Position numbers and translations under genes: made by a program
Origin: SIAQ01 sp964484265
Lineage (GTDB): Bacteria; Planctomycetota; Planctomycetia; Gemmatales; Gemmataceae
Assembly (NCBI GenBank): GCA_964484265.1
Contig: CAZAFH010000005.1
Span: forward strand, 88,939 to 152,938
Direction of reading: 5' to 3'
Length of the DNA stretch: 64,000 nt
The notes under the pieces: generated by a model
Databases searched by the model: none
What the model was told of the DNA's origin: nothing
Seen by the model: only the letters and a program-made list of their open reading frames with translations
Shown: positions 41,157-49,326 of the stretch, one piece after another
How positions within the stretch are numbered: the first letter of the stretch is position 1
How the letters are laid out: each line of letters begins with the position of its first letter

Positions 41157-42536
41157 CTACGAGGCCTGTTCGTCACCCAGGTGGTACTTTTTTATCAAGC
41201 GATACAACGCCCGCCGGCTGATGCCCAGCACCTTGGCCGTGTGAACTTTGTTGCCGTTCTCGGATCGCAAGACCTCGGCGACGTGGCGGCGTTCGACGTC
41301 GCGCAGCCGGCGCGCGTCGGCGGGGTTGCCAGGGTTCCCGGAGGCGTGATGGTCGATGAGGTTGTCCGGCAGATCATCGACGGTGACGGTGTTTTCCTCT
41401 GCGAGGATCTGCGCGCGTTCTAGCACATTCGCCAATTCACGCACGTTACCCGGCCAATCGTAGTGCTGCAGTAACTCAAGGGCATCGGGCGTGATCGCGA
41501 ACGGCGTCGGACCGATTTGGCGCGTCGTGAGGAAATGCCGCACGAGCTCCGGAATGTCCTGCCGGCGTTCGCGCAAGGCTGGCAATTGCACGGCGACGAC
41601 ATTGAGCCGATAGTAAAGGTCTTCGCGAAAGCGTCCGTTCTTCTGCTCGTCTTCCAGGTTCTTGTTCGTGGCTGCCACGATGCGCACATTGGCGACGCCT
41701 TCGTGAGTGCTGCCCACGCGCCGATAGTTACCGTTTTCGAGGACGCGCAGCAATTTCGCTTGCAATCCCGGCGCCATCTCCGCTATTTCGTCCACAAACA
41801 GCGTGCCACCCTCGGCGACTTCGATCAGCCCCGGCTTGGCCTGCACCGCGCCGGTGAACGCGCCTTTCTCGTGGCCGAATAATTCGCTCTCAAGAAGTGT
41901 TTCCTGCAGAGCGGCACAGTTGACGGTGACAAGCGGCCGATCGCGGCGTGGGCTGTTGTAGTGGATCGCGCGGGCGACGAGTTCCTTGCCCGTGCCGCTC
42001 GCGCCGCGGATCAGCACCGTCGCGTCGGTCGGCGCGACCTTTTCGATAAGCTGCATGACGCGCAGGTGGCCAGGACTCGACCCCACCATTTTGTAGCGAG
42101 GCGACTCAAAGCGCAGGTGCTCGACCCATTGCCGTTCGCGCCGCACGAGCGAGACCTTTTCGAACGCTTTCTGGATCTGGATGTCCAGCTCGTTGAAATG
42201 GAATGGCTTGGTCAGGTAGTCGTAGGCGCCTGCTCGCATCGCCTGAATGGCATTCTCGATAGAGGCGTTCGCAGTCAGCATAATGCATTCAAGCTCGGAG
42301 TTTTGCTCACGGAGCTTGGAGAGAAGCTCGATGCCGGTCATGTCGGGCAGATTCACGTCGAGTAGCGCGACATCGAACCGCGCGTCAGCCGCGAGCTTGA
42401 GCGCATCGGCGCCGCAGTTGGCCGCAGCGATTTTGAACCCCTTGCGGTCGAATCGCTGCGTCATCATCTCGAGTAAGCTTTCGTCATCGTCGACGGCAAG
42501 CAATCGGATAATCGGCGGTTTCTCTGTTTTCGCCAT
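41157..42536 (-). CDS. NtrC-family sigma-54-dependent response regulator
   Basis: A protein of 459 residues. The receiver domain has the phospho-Asp in VALLDVNLPDMTG and Lys in YDYLTKPF. The AAA+ domain has Walker A GASGTGKE, the sigma-54 contact GAFTGA, Walker B GGTLFVDEIAEM and the arginine-finger region RFREDLYYRLNV. A Fis-type helix-turn-helix closes it (VHTAKVLGISRRALYRLIKKY). It activates sigma-54 promoters on phosphorylation by a histidine kinase that is not in the window. It lies 83 bases upstream of the Rieske gene on the same strand and may control the electron-transfer cluster, although I found no -24/-12 site there. Confidence 0.95.
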   Translation of the reverse strand: MAKTEKPPIIRLLAVDDDESLLEMMTQRFDRKGFKIAAANCGADALKLAADARFDVALLDVNLPDMTGIELLSKLREQNSELECIMLTANASIENAIQAMRAGAYDYLTKPFHFNELDIQIQKAFEKVSLVRRERQWVEHLRFESPRYKMVGSSPGHLRVMQLIEKVAPTDATVLIRGASGTGKELVARAIHYNSPRRDRPLVTVNCAALQETLLESELFGHEKGAFTGAVQAKPGLIEVAEGGTLFVDEIAEMAPGLQAKLLRVLENGNYRRVGSTHEGVANVRIVAATNKNLEDEQKNGRFREDLYYRLNVVAVQLPALRERRQDIPELVRHFLTTRQIGPTPFAITPDALELLQHYDWPGNVRELANVLERAQILAEENTVTVDDLPDNLIDHHASGNPGNPADARRLRDVERRHVAEVLRSENGNKVHTAKVLGISRRALYRLIKKYHLGDEQAS

Positions 42537-42650
42537 GGGAATCTGCCTGTCTTTTTCCGCGGCCAGGGTTTCTTCACGCGATCATTCTACCAAACAAACG
42601 ACCTCGGCCATAAGAACCGAGCTTTCACCGGGACAAAGGTTTCATTTTTA

Positions 42651-42762
42651 ACCACGGATAACACGAAATGCCACGGATGGGAGCGATAATGGACATAGGT
42701 AATATCAAACATTCTCCCGCTTTTTCTTGCATTTATCCGTGTCCATTCGTGTTATCCGTGGT
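42651..42762. repeat. Inverted repeat of the ACCACGGATAACAC kind
   Basis: Perfect 17-base arms, ACCACGGATAACACGAA (42651-42667) and its complement (42746-42762), enclose 78 bases. Similar ACCACGGAT words are common between genes in planctomycetes and verrucomicrobia. It fills most of the gap between the cytochrome c'-like gene and the regulator. Confidence 0.85.
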
Positions 42763-42801
42763 GTAAATTGGTTCTCGATCGAACGGAATACTCGTCAGCG
42801 T

Positions 42802-43260
42802 TCACTTCGGTACATGCGTGGATGGCGCCATCGCCGCCAACGCGTTGACACCCGGCAGCGCGGGTCCGCGAGCGTCGCGCACTTCGCGGACGTGTTGATG
42901 ACATCGGACGCAGGTCATCGTGAGATCGAAGTAAGCCAGCGTCGCACCATCGAGATTCTTTGCTTTGGCCTTGCGGACAATCGTCTCGGCGGCGCGCGTG
43001 AAATCGTTGCTGAATTGCTGGTAGCGTGGCTCCTTGTTCTCAAGCCATTCCGCCGTCTTGCTGATGCGGATCAGTTCGTCGGCTTGCTTCTCGATCTGCG
43101 CGGTCTTGCCCAGCGCGATTCCCTCCAGCAGCTTTTGTGCGGCGTGGAGCTTCTCGATCATGAGCCGCTGCAAACGGACCTGAGCGTAAATATCGTTGGC
43201 CAACGAACCGGCAACGAATAACGCCAAAACCACGAGCACGTACTTGCGAAATCGTTTCAT
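42802..43260 (-). CDS. Exported cytochrome c'-like monoheme protein
   Basis: A protein of 152 residues with a signal peptide (YVLVVLALFVAGSLANDIYAQ) and a helical body. One heme site, CVRCHQHVR, sits about 35 residues from the C-terminus in a final helix, as in four-helix-bundle cytochrome c'/c-556 proteins. It may carry electrons for, or sense ligands with, the neighbouring Rieske/cytochrome b/octaheme system (inference from location). It points toward the NtrC-type gene, 265 bases away. Confidence 0.8.
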   Translation of the reverse strand: MKRFRKYVLVVLALFVAGSLANDIYAQVRLQRLMIEKLHAAQKLLEGIALGKTAQIEKQADELIRISKTAEWLENKEPRYQQFSNDFTRAAETIVRKAKAKNLDGATLAYFDLTMTCVRCHQHVREVRDARGPALPGVNALAAMAPSTHVPK

Positions 43261-43400
43261 GGCATCACCTCTCTCGGCAAGGAATGGGTGTTTCTACGGA
43301 AAGTGCATTTTGCAAATCTCAGGCCAGAGTGTTTCCGTCACGAAAAGCATGCGAAAATAGGCTCGCCACGTCGCTCGTCCCCTAGGTTGCGTGTCGTTTC

Positions 43401-43433
43401 CGCACACCGTGCGCCGAATCCGCCCGGTGTGCG
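43401..43433. repeat. Hairpin upstream of ffh
   Basis: CGCACACCG and CGGTGTGCG pair around 15 bases in the divergent gap between the cytochrome gene and ffh. It precedes the promoter candidate, so it is outside the ffh transcript and could be a regulator site or a decayed repeat. Confidence 0.5.
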
Positions 43434-43463
43434 AGCGGCGAGATTTCCCGGTGTCTCCGTCTG

Positions 43464-43492
43464 TTGTGGGGTGAAAGGAAAAATCCTATAAT
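43464..43492 (+). promoter_or_regulatory. Sigma-70-type promoter candidate of ffh
   Basis: TTGTGG (43464-43469), a 17-base spacer and a perfect TATAAT (43487-43492). Transcription would start near 43499, leaving a leader of about 34 bases to the ffh ATG. Confidence 0.6.
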
Positions 43493-43532
43493 GTCCGCTT
43501 TGACCATGCCCTCTGGATATCGGGATTGAGAC

Positions 43533-45026
43533 ATGTTTGAAGGAATCATGCGCGGCCTGTCCGACGCCATCAAAAGCATCAAGGGCAAGGGCCGAATTAC
43601 CGAGGCCAATGTCCAGGAGGGGTTGCGCCAGGTTCGCACGGCCCTACTCGAGGCCGACGTCAATTTCAACGTCACCAACGAATTTATCGAACGCGTCAAA
43701 ACGCAAGCCCTCGGCCAACAGGTCATGCGGTCGCTCGATCCGAGCGAGCAGATCATCAACATCATCTATCAGGAACTCGTCCACCTGATGAAGGGCGATG
43801 CCGAGAAGCCTGAGCCGCTCTTCCACTTCGCGAAAGATCGTCCTACCGTTCTCATGCTGTGCGGTTTGCAGGGTTCGGGCAAAACGACAACCTGCGGCAA
43901 GCTTGCGATGCTTCTGCGCGATCGGCATGGCAAAAAGCCGCTCATGGTCGCCGCTGACTTGCAGCGCCCCGCCGCCGTCGATCAGCTGAAGACGCTCGGC
44001 GAGCAGCTTGGCATCGCTGTTTACACCGAAGGCGCCGCCCAGCCTGGCGGTAAGGGGCCGAATCCCGTCGCCGTCTGCAACAACGCCGCCGCTCACGCTC
44101 GCAGCGCGGGCTATGACGTCATCATCCTCGATACCGCCGGCCGACTGCACATCGCCGAAATGCCGATGGAAGAATTGAAGCAGATCGACCGCCAGGTGCG
44201 GCCCGACGACGTCTTCTTCGTCTGCGATGCGATGACAGGCCAAGACGCCGTCAACAGCGCCAAGGCGTTCGACGACGCGCTCGATCTGAACGGCGTCATT
44301 CTTACCAAACTCGACGGCGATGCTCGCGGCGGCGCGGCGCTTTCCATCAAACAAGTCACCAATGTCGCCATCAAGTTCATGGGCGTCGGCGAAAAGCTCA
44401 CCGCGCTCGAAGAGTTCGTGCCCGAACGCATGGCCCAGCGCATCATGGGGCAGGGCGACGTCTGGTCGATCATCGAGAAAGTCCAGCGTGTACAGCAGGA
44501 ACTCTCGGCCGAGGAAATCGAAGCTCAGCGCAAGAAGCTGGAAAAAGGCGACTTCAACCTCGACGATTTCCGCAAGCAATTCTCGCAGATGGCGAAAATG
44601 GGCGGCATGAAGGACATGATGGCCAGCATGCCCGGCATGGGCGACCTCATCCCCGAAGGCGAAGACCCCGATGTCGCCATCAAACGCATCCAGGGCATCA
44701 TCGACGGCATGACCAAAGAGGAACGCAAGAACCCCGACATCATCGACCTCAGCCGCCGCCGACGCATCGCCCAGGGCAGCGGCACGGAACCGCATGACAT
44801 CAAACAGTTCCTTAATCAATTTGCTCAGGTACGGACCATCATGAGGCAAATCGCCAACATGTCGATGATGGATCGCCTCAAAATGCTCATGGGCATGGGC
44901 AAATCCGGCATGCTCGGCCCCGGCGGCGGTCTACCGAAAGCGAAAATCGGCACCGGCCACCGCAAAACCGCCAAGGAACGCGCCGACGAACGCAAGAAAA
45001 AACGCAAACAAGACAAGCGGCGGTAA
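43533..45026 (+). CDS. ffh: Ffh, signal recognition particle GTPase
   Basis: A protein of 497 residues. The N domain starts MFEGIMRGLSDAIKSIKGKGRITEANVQEGLRQVRTALLEADVNF. The G domain has GLQGSGKTTT (G1), DTAGRL (G3) and TKLDGDARGG (G4). A Met-rich M domain follows (FSQMAKMGGMKDMMASMPGMGDL; MRQIANMSMMDRLKMLMGMGKSG) with a basic Lys/Arg tail. It binds signal peptides and 4.5S RNA and targets ribosomes to FtsY. In most bacteria it neighbours rpsP and trmD; here about 3.9 kb of accessory DNA intervenes. Confidence 0.98.
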   Translation: MFEGIMRGLSDAIKSIKGKGRITEANVQEGLRQVRTALLEADVNFNVTNEFIERVKTQALGQQVMRSLDPSEQIINIIYQELVHLMKGDAEKPEPLFHFAKDRPTVLMLCGLQGSGKTTTCGKLAMLLRDRHGKKPLMVAADLQRPAAVDQLKTLGEQLGIAVYTEGAAQPGGKGPNPVAVCNNAAAHARSAGYDVIILDTAGRLHIAEMPMEELKQIDRQVRPDDVFFVCDAMTGQDAVNSAKAFDDALDLNGVILTKLDGDARGGAALSIKQVTNVAIKFMGVGEKLTALEEFVPERMAQRIMGQGDVWSIIEKVQRVQQELSAEEIEAQRKKLEKGDFNLDDFRKQFSQMAKMGGMKDMMASMPGMGDLIPEGEDPDVAIKRIQGIIDGMTKEERKNPDIIDLSRRRRIAQGSGTEPHDIKQFLNQFAQVRTIMRQIANMSMMDRLKMLMGMGKSGMLGPGGGLPKAKIGTGHRKTAKERADERKKKRKQDKRR

Positions 45027-45051
45027 AACGATCCTCGTTTAGCGTTCGCGT

Positions 45052-45097
45052 TTGGCCAACAGGGCGCTTGGCCATTTGCTGTTGGCCAAGCGCTTTT
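45052..45097 (+). terminator. Terminator-like hairpin after ffh, member of the TTGGCCAACAG repeat family
   Basis: GCGCTTGGCCA (45064-45074) and TGGCCAAGCGC (45083-45093) form a perfect stem followed by TTTT. It starts 37 bases after the ffh stop. Bases 45073-45093 recur in reverse orientation at 63980-64000, so a repeat seems to have been recruited as terminator. Confidence 0.7.
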
Positions 45098-45280
45098 ACA
45101 CTTTTTCGGCCTTTTTTCGCACTTTTAGGGGGTGTTGGCCAAGTTCCCGAGGGGGAGAGGGGTATAGATCGCCTTTCCCCGTTACGCGTTCGCGCCGAAC
45201 CTCGCAATCGCAAAAATATTCCGCAACCGACCTTGATAACCGCTCAAGCCGCGCGTTACGATAAAAAAAGTGCCGCCAAG

Positions 45281-45309
45281 CCCCAGGATGAGCGCAGCGA
45301 TTCCTGGGG
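45281..45309. repeat. Hairpin of the GAGCGCAGCGA-loop family
   Basis: Stem CCCCAGGA / TCCTGGGG around TGAGCGCAGCGAT, in the gap between ffh and the membrane-protein gene. Confidence 0.8.
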
Positions 45310-45600
45310 GTGACGTGCGCGCCGAGGTCGATTTTTGCTGAAAATCGGTACGGTTGGCAGCGACAATGACGAGGATACCGCACGAGTAAAACGCCCGGAA
45401 TCTGCTTGACGCGAGCGATTGCCAAGGGATAATGAGATGAGTCTGCGGATTCCGTGTCCATGGGAGACAGCGTCCGCGGTTCAGTCCAACAAGATCTTAT
45501 CCGTCGTGCTCCGCCCCGAGGCGCTCGCGAATGCACCGCCGCTTGCACGCGGAGCACGACGGATAAAATCCTGAACGTTCGGCGGCAAGGTGCACTGACA
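45310..45600. repeat. Gap with an 18-base perfect inverted repeat
   Basis: TTATCCGTCGTGCTCCGC (45497-45514) and its exact complement (45549-45566) flank 34 bases, ending 35 bases before the next start codon. It is a further palindromic element; nothing else is recognised in the gap. Confidence 0.8.
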
Positions 45601-46092
45601 ATGCCCGTTCGCAACACGATTTTGCGCCGGCCACGCGCATCGCTGATGATCGCTGCGGCTTTGCAGACGAGCGCAGTGGTTTTAGGTTACTTCGTGGGAA
45701 CGGCCATCGGATACCCGGGGCAGGCGCCGTCGATCTACACTGTATTTGCCCTATTTGCGATGCTGCTCATGCTCGTCGGAATCTTTGCAGCGTTGGCTCG
45801 CCAAGTCGAAGAGGCGAAGTATTGCACGGCAGTCTGCATGGCTGTACTCCTGCATTCGGCCGGCGTCATTTTCGGTGAGCCATTTTTTCGCGTCACGATG
45901 GGCGATGAGATTGTCGTAGCTGCTCTCGTTCTGGTGCCGCTGCTCCTCAGCATCGAATATCTTGTTCGTGGTCGCGCATGGGTGTCAGTAACAGGTGTGA
46001 CGCTCTTTGTGTTCACCAGCAGTGCAATGATCGGGAGCAATGCGAACAACAGCGTTAATGGGTCTGGATTCTTTTGGTCATGGGTCGCCTGA
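45601..46092 (+). CDS. Small polytopic membrane protein, unknown
   Basis: A protein of 163 residues from the ATG at 45601. It has four or five hydrophobic segments: SLMIAAALQTSAVVLGYFVG, YTVFALFAMLLMLVGIFAAL, CTAVCMAVLLHSAGVIFG, IVVAALVLVPLLLSIEYL and VTGVTLFVFTSSAMIG. No family recognised. No strong ribosome-binding site is visible (GGCAAGGTG lies 12 bases upstream). It is the first gene of the segment that separates ffh from rpsP. Confidence 0.55.
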   Translation: MPVRNTILRRPRASLMIAAALQTSAVVLGYFVGTAIGYPGQAPSIYTVFALFAMLLMLVGIFAALARQVEEAKYCTAVCMAVLLHSAGVIFGEPFFRVTMGDEIVVAALVLVPLLLSIEYLVRGRAWVSVTGVTLFVFTSSAMIGSNANNSVNGSGFFWSWVA

Positions 46093-46100
46093 GGCGCAGC

Positions 46101-46242
46101 CAGCGAACCGTTATCTGGCCCCTCAAGGTTGATGTACGTTCCTTTTTCGGCGACACTTCGGAATGAATTTCCGCGTCTTGATCGTTGCAAACGAGTCAGG
46201 TTCACACGCTGACTTCCAATCGTTCACTACACCTGGATGGTT
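46101..46242. repeat. Direct repeat, copy A
   Basis: Starts at CGAACCGTTATCTGGCCCC and ends at CACCTGGATGGTT. Its two outer blocks (about 39 and 48 bases) match copy B at 47403-47537 with few changes, while the middle differs. Both copies have the same orientation and bracket 1.2 kb containing an IS110 remnant and a small gene. Confidence 0.75.
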
Positions 46243-46317
46243 AAGCAGCGGCGTCCATTAATACGTGTTTTTACTTATAAGAAAAACACCGAGACGGCAC
46301 CAGGCAGCTATACGCGG

Positions 46318-46584
46318 TCAGGCCGACGCGTGTTCCCGCGCGACGACGGCAATGCTTCTTTTCCCTTTCAGGGGAATGGGAAACATCGCGTCCCAGGAAC
46401 CTCTCCGTGCCACGTGCAGGATGGCGTTCGGGAAGGCGTCGGGATTGGCAGGCAGATCGCGTTCGAAGACGGTGGCGCCGTGGGAATCGAGGAGGTGGGT
46501 GAACATGGTTCTTGCGTGCAGATCGATGCCCGCGTAGAATGCGTGAGGTTGTCTGTATACTGAACGCGGCCTCATTTGATACAA
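46318..46584 (-). pseudogene. IS110-family transposase, N-terminal remnant
   Basis: The residues FYAGIDLHARTMFTHLLDSHGATVFERDLPANPDAF are the start of the DEDD transposase of IS110 elements, including the first catalytic Asp (GIDLH). After about 50 residues the similarity stops and the frame runs into unrelated sequence, so the rest of the roughly 330-residue enzyme is missing. It is a truncated, inactive relic. It starts beside the inverted repeat at 46581-46648. Confidence 0.8.
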
Positions 46585-46648
46585 ACCCGAAGCGTAAGCG
46601 AGGACCTACGCCGCGGAAGCGTCACCCTCGCTGACGCGTCGGGCTTGT
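46581..46648. repeat. Imperfect palindrome (CAAGCCCGACGCGTCAGCGAGG type)
   Basis: Left arm 46581-46603 and right arm 46626-46648 (23 bases each) pair with three mismatches. The right arm holds CGCTGACGCGTCGGGCTTG, a word I associate with Gemmata-type intergenic repeats. Confidence 0.75.
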
Positions 46649-46961
46649 GAAAAAGCACACCCATCAATTTTGACCGCGAGCAGTATAAAAGCGCACTGGA
46701 TGCTCCTTGCGAGGGATGAGCCGAGCGATCCCGCTTCGTGGTTGTCGGTGCGTAGACACCGACTGAAAGATCCACGCTGGACCATGCTTCGGCAATGAGT
46801 CCGTTTTACTTGGGACGCTCGCTCATCCTTCACGGGGGACAGAATAGGTATCCAGCCGTTGCACGTGACGTGCCAACTACGGTCAATCGGTATACTTGAA
46901 GTCGAGTGGCCCGCACCTGAACTGGGTTGTTCGGCCAAATGAAAGACTAGAGGAGGCAACG
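46649..46961. other. Intergenic gap, nothing recognised
   Basis: About 310 bases without a convincing gene. It lies inside the accessory segment; reading frames here lack ribosome-binding sites and run through the repeat. Confidence 0.4.
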
Positions 46962-47390
46962 ATGCCGGAAGTGCGAACGCTGATGGGTGCGATCTTGGGT
47001 CACTCCGGCGATCCAGCCACTCGCGCCGAATTGCTCGGGCAGGTCGTCCTCGATCTGCTGATGGAGGTGGAGGCTCTTCGCCGGGCAGTCAAGGAGCTTT
47101 CCGATCGCGCGGGCCCAGCAGACGCGGGGGACAACATCCATGCTGGCCCTCGCCACGCCGTGCCCGGCCCTTCCACGGCCTACGCGGCGGCCTATGCGGA
47201 GACCGCCTGGCTTACCCACTGCGCCGCGGGTCCGACCGACGGTTGGGAAAAGCTTCTCGCGGAGTTTTATTCCTGGGGCCGCGTGCCTTCAGAGTGGCGC
47301 GAGTGCCTGATGCTCAAGCGGCTCGGATTCTCCGACGCGGATGTGGCCAAGTACATGGAAAGCGCCCGTGAGGCCGAGACGTACACGTGA
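46962..47390 (+). CDS. Small protein of unknown function in the accessory segment
   Basis: A protein of 142 residues from an ATG preceded by AGGAGG, a strong ribosome-binding site. The N-terminal helix pair (RAELLGQVVLDLLMEVEALRRAVKEL) could be a short coiled coil. The C-terminal half (GWEKLLAEFYSWGRVPSEWRECLMLKRLGFSDADVAKYMESA) is helical and Trp-rich. No signal peptide, no recognised family. It stands between the two copies of the direct repeat. Confidence 0.65.
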   Translation: MPEVRTLMGAILGHSGDPATRAELLGQVVLDLLMEVEALRRAVKELSDRAGPADAGDNIHAGPRHAVPGPSTAYAAAYAETAWLTHCAAGPTDGWEKLLAEFYSWGRVPSEWRECLMLKRLGFSDADVAKYMESAREAETYT

Positions 47391-47402
47391 CGGGGCCGGG
47401 CC

Positions 47403-47537
47403 CGAACCGTTTTCTGGCCCATGAAGGTTGAGGTACGTTCCGGGAGTAGTGGAGAGTGAAGAGGGGCGAGGGGCGAGAGGAATGCATTGGTTCAGGTTCA
47501 CACGTTGAAGTCGTCGTTCACTGCGCCTGGATGGTTC
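47403..47537. repeat. Direct repeat, copy B
   Basis: It matches copy A (46101-46242) in its first and last blocks, CGAACCGTTTTCTGGCCCA... and ...CGCCTGGATGGTT. The middle is replaced by a purine-rich GAGGGGCGAGGGGCGAGAGG stretch. A short hairpin GGCATGGTC/GACCATGCC lies just beyond at 47579-47600. Confidence 0.75.
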
Positions 47538-47702
47538 TAGCAAAGTCAACCATTCATCCGTGTCACCACCTACTTTGCGGCATGGTCTCCTGACCATGCC
47601 ACGTGGATCGACCAAGGGACTCCCAAAGGGACGTGACAGAGCAGTGCGTGAGCGTCTGGGCTGAGCAAAGCGAGAGTTTTTTGTCCACTCCGGCGTTGGA
47701 GC

Positions 47703-47737
47703 AAAAAAAACCTTGGTCCATAAGAAGGACCAAGGTT
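47703..47737 (-). terminator. Rho-independent terminator of the exported beta-protein gene
   Basis: On the minus strand, ACCTTGGTCC and GGACCAAGGT pair around TTCTTAT and are followed by a run of T residues. It lies 29 bases after the stop codon of the 47.8-48.4 kb gene. Confidence 0.92.
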
Positions 47738-47765
47738 TCGCGAGAGTCGATTGGAGGAGAGCGGC

Positions 47766-48443
47766 TTACCAGCTAGCGGACCAGGTGCCCGTATTTTTGC
47801 CGCCCCGATAGTACCAGGTCACGGTGCCGTTGATCGTGTTGCCGTTGCGTCGGCCGACGTATTCGGCGGTCATGGTGTTGGAGGCTCCGGCGGGGTCGAA
47901 GCGTCGAAGCACGATGGTTTGGCCGTCATCGCTGACGATGGTCAAGACAGCCTGGGCGTTGTTGTTCCAGCGAGCGATGAACTGTCTGCGATTCGGGTCC
48001 CATGTCCAGGTGCCGTAGAAGGTGCCGATGTAGCTCGATTCGGATTCGCGCCAGGTCATGCCTGGTGCGTTTGCTGGGCCGGCGATGCGACTCATGTTGA
48101 CCGTCCAGGACCTACCGGCTATTCCGCCGCTGGTAATTCGTACGGTTCCCGTAGCCATTCCGTTGCCGTTCAGGTACACGATGTAATTTCCTGTGCCGCC
48201 ACTGGTGGAAAAGTCGATTCGGAGTTGGTTGCCGATCAGCGAGGCGATTCCGCGAGCCGCGCCCAGGCCGGATTCCTGCGCCGAGTAAGTGCCATTTCCC
48301 AATGGGACGAATGTCCAGGTCGAATTTCCCAGTCCGATCAAATTTGCTGCCCAGGTTCCTTGAATCGGGTCGGAGGACTGGGCGGAGGCGAAACCGCAGC
48401 AAAGTAGAAGGGCTGCCAGGGAAAGTATCAATTGCTTCTTCAT
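47766..48443 (-). CDS. Exported two-domain beta-rich protein
   Basis: A protein of 225 residues from the ATG at 48443 behind GAGGAG. The signal peptide is LILSLAALLLCCGFASAQ. Two beta-rich halves follow, with DPIQGTWAANLIGLGNSTWTFVPLGNGTYSAQES and later SSYIGTFYGTWTWDPNRRQFIARW...TINGTVTWYYRGGKNTGTWSASW. Repeated GTW strands recall lipocalin-like or avidin-like small barrels and, distantly, the W-GTE domain at 16-23 kb, but I cannot show homology by eye. It carries its own terminator. Confidence 0.75.
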   Translation of the reverse strand: MKKQLILSLAALLLCCGFASAQSSDPIQGTWAANLIGLGNSTWTFVPLGNGTYSAQESGLGAARGIASLIGNQLRIDFSTSGGTGNYIVYLNGNGMATGTVRITSGGIAGRSWTVNMSRIAGPANAPGMTWRESESSYIGTFYGTWTWDPNRRQFIARWNNNAQAVLTIVSDDGQTIVLRRFDPAGASNTMTAEYVGRRNGNTINGTVTWYYRGGKNTGTWSASW

Positions 48444-48946
48444 GGTAAACTCCTCAGAGAATTGGTCGCCGAATCGGCGAGCCGGGGTTTCTTGAATCCT
48501 TGGGACCACTCAACTCTTGAGTTGTCCGTCGCACTTCACCCACCTATCCGAAAGCGCGAGAGATTTCGTCCAACAAAAGTGTTTTGAAATACATTTCCGA
48601 ATGGATGAGGCGGATTTGCTGTTCATACTTCCCGGGGCGGGCGGCAGAATTACATTGCTGTAAGGCATGCGTGGGGCGCCCCCATTCTTGCGTGCCCGCC
48701 ATCCGCACCATCTAAAAATCAATGTGACGCGTGAATTGACCGCAGGTATCCCGAACCCCTGGCCTGCGGCGCTCGCCGGTTTCCTGGTTTGCCTCGCTCG
48801 TCCTGCCGTTACGTGGCATTCCGCGCTTGTCGGAGGCGAGTGGCTGAACGATTCGCCGGTTTTTCGTGATCTCCTCTCCACTTTTCACATTTTTTTCCGT
48901 AAACTAATCTGCTCGAAAAATTTTGTTTCCATCGAAGGGTGAAACA
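48444..48946. other. Divergent intergenic region before rpsP
   Basis: About 500 bases containing the promoters of the exported protein (minus) and of rpsP (plus). The last 60 bases are AT-rich, with TTCACA and TAATCT only 15 bases apart, a weak promoter pair. No repeat or gene is supported. Confidence 0.4.
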
Positions 48947-49237
48947 GTGGCTGTTCGCATTCGCATGAAAAAGATGGGACGCAAGCACCGTCCCTATTTC
49001 CGCATCGTCGCCATCGACTCTCGGCAACCGCGGGATGGACGCACGCTCGAAGATTTGGGCACGTACGATCCGATGGTTCGCAAGACCGAAGATCGCGTGC
49101 AACTCAAGCCGGACCGCGTGAAATACTGGATGAGCGTCGGAGCGCTGCCATCAGAGAAGGTGCAGACGCTGCTCGACAAGCACATGAAAAAGGCCGAGGA
49201 AGCCGCCGCAAGCGCCGCGGCCGCGCCGGCGCAGTAA
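48947..49237 (+). CDS. rpsP: Ribosomal protein bS16
   Basis: A protein of 96 residues from the GTG at 48947 behind AAGGG. An upstream TTG would add eight residues absent from the family. VAVRIRMKKMGRKHRPYFRIVAIDSRQPRDGRTLEDLGTYDP is the bS16 core, followed by RVQLKPDRVKYWMSVGALPSEKV and a short Ala/Glu tail. It is part of the 30S subunit. The gene normally following it, rimM, is absent; trmD comes next. Confidence 0.97.
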   Translation: MAVRIRMKKMGRKHRPYFRIVAIDSRQPRDGRTLEDLGTYDPMVRKTEDRVQLKPDRVKYWMSVGALPSEKVQTLLDKHMKKAEEAAASAAAAPAQ

Positions 49238-49279
49238 GACCAAACTCTGCGATGATCGCAGCACTTCGCGGAGTTCAAC

Positions 49280-49308
49280 CCCCAGGAATCGCTGCGCTTA
49301 TCCTGGGG
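49280..49308. repeat. Hairpin of the GAGCGCAGCGA-loop family
   Basis: Stem CCCCAGGA / TCCTGGGG around ATCGCTGCGCTTA, between rpsP and trmD and 18 bases before the trmD start. It could influence trmD translation. Confidence 0.8.
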
Positions 49309-49326
49309 CATGGGCGGACGCCAGAA

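Noticed and set aside
43261..43532. 4.5S/SRP RNA gene upstream of ffh
   Set aside because: The hairpin is only 9 bp and lacks the conserved GGAA-type tetraloop domain.
46606..46959. Minus-strand coding frame in the accessory segment
   Set aside because: It runs through the palindrome at 46581-46648, has no ribosome-binding site and opposes the better supported gene at 46962.
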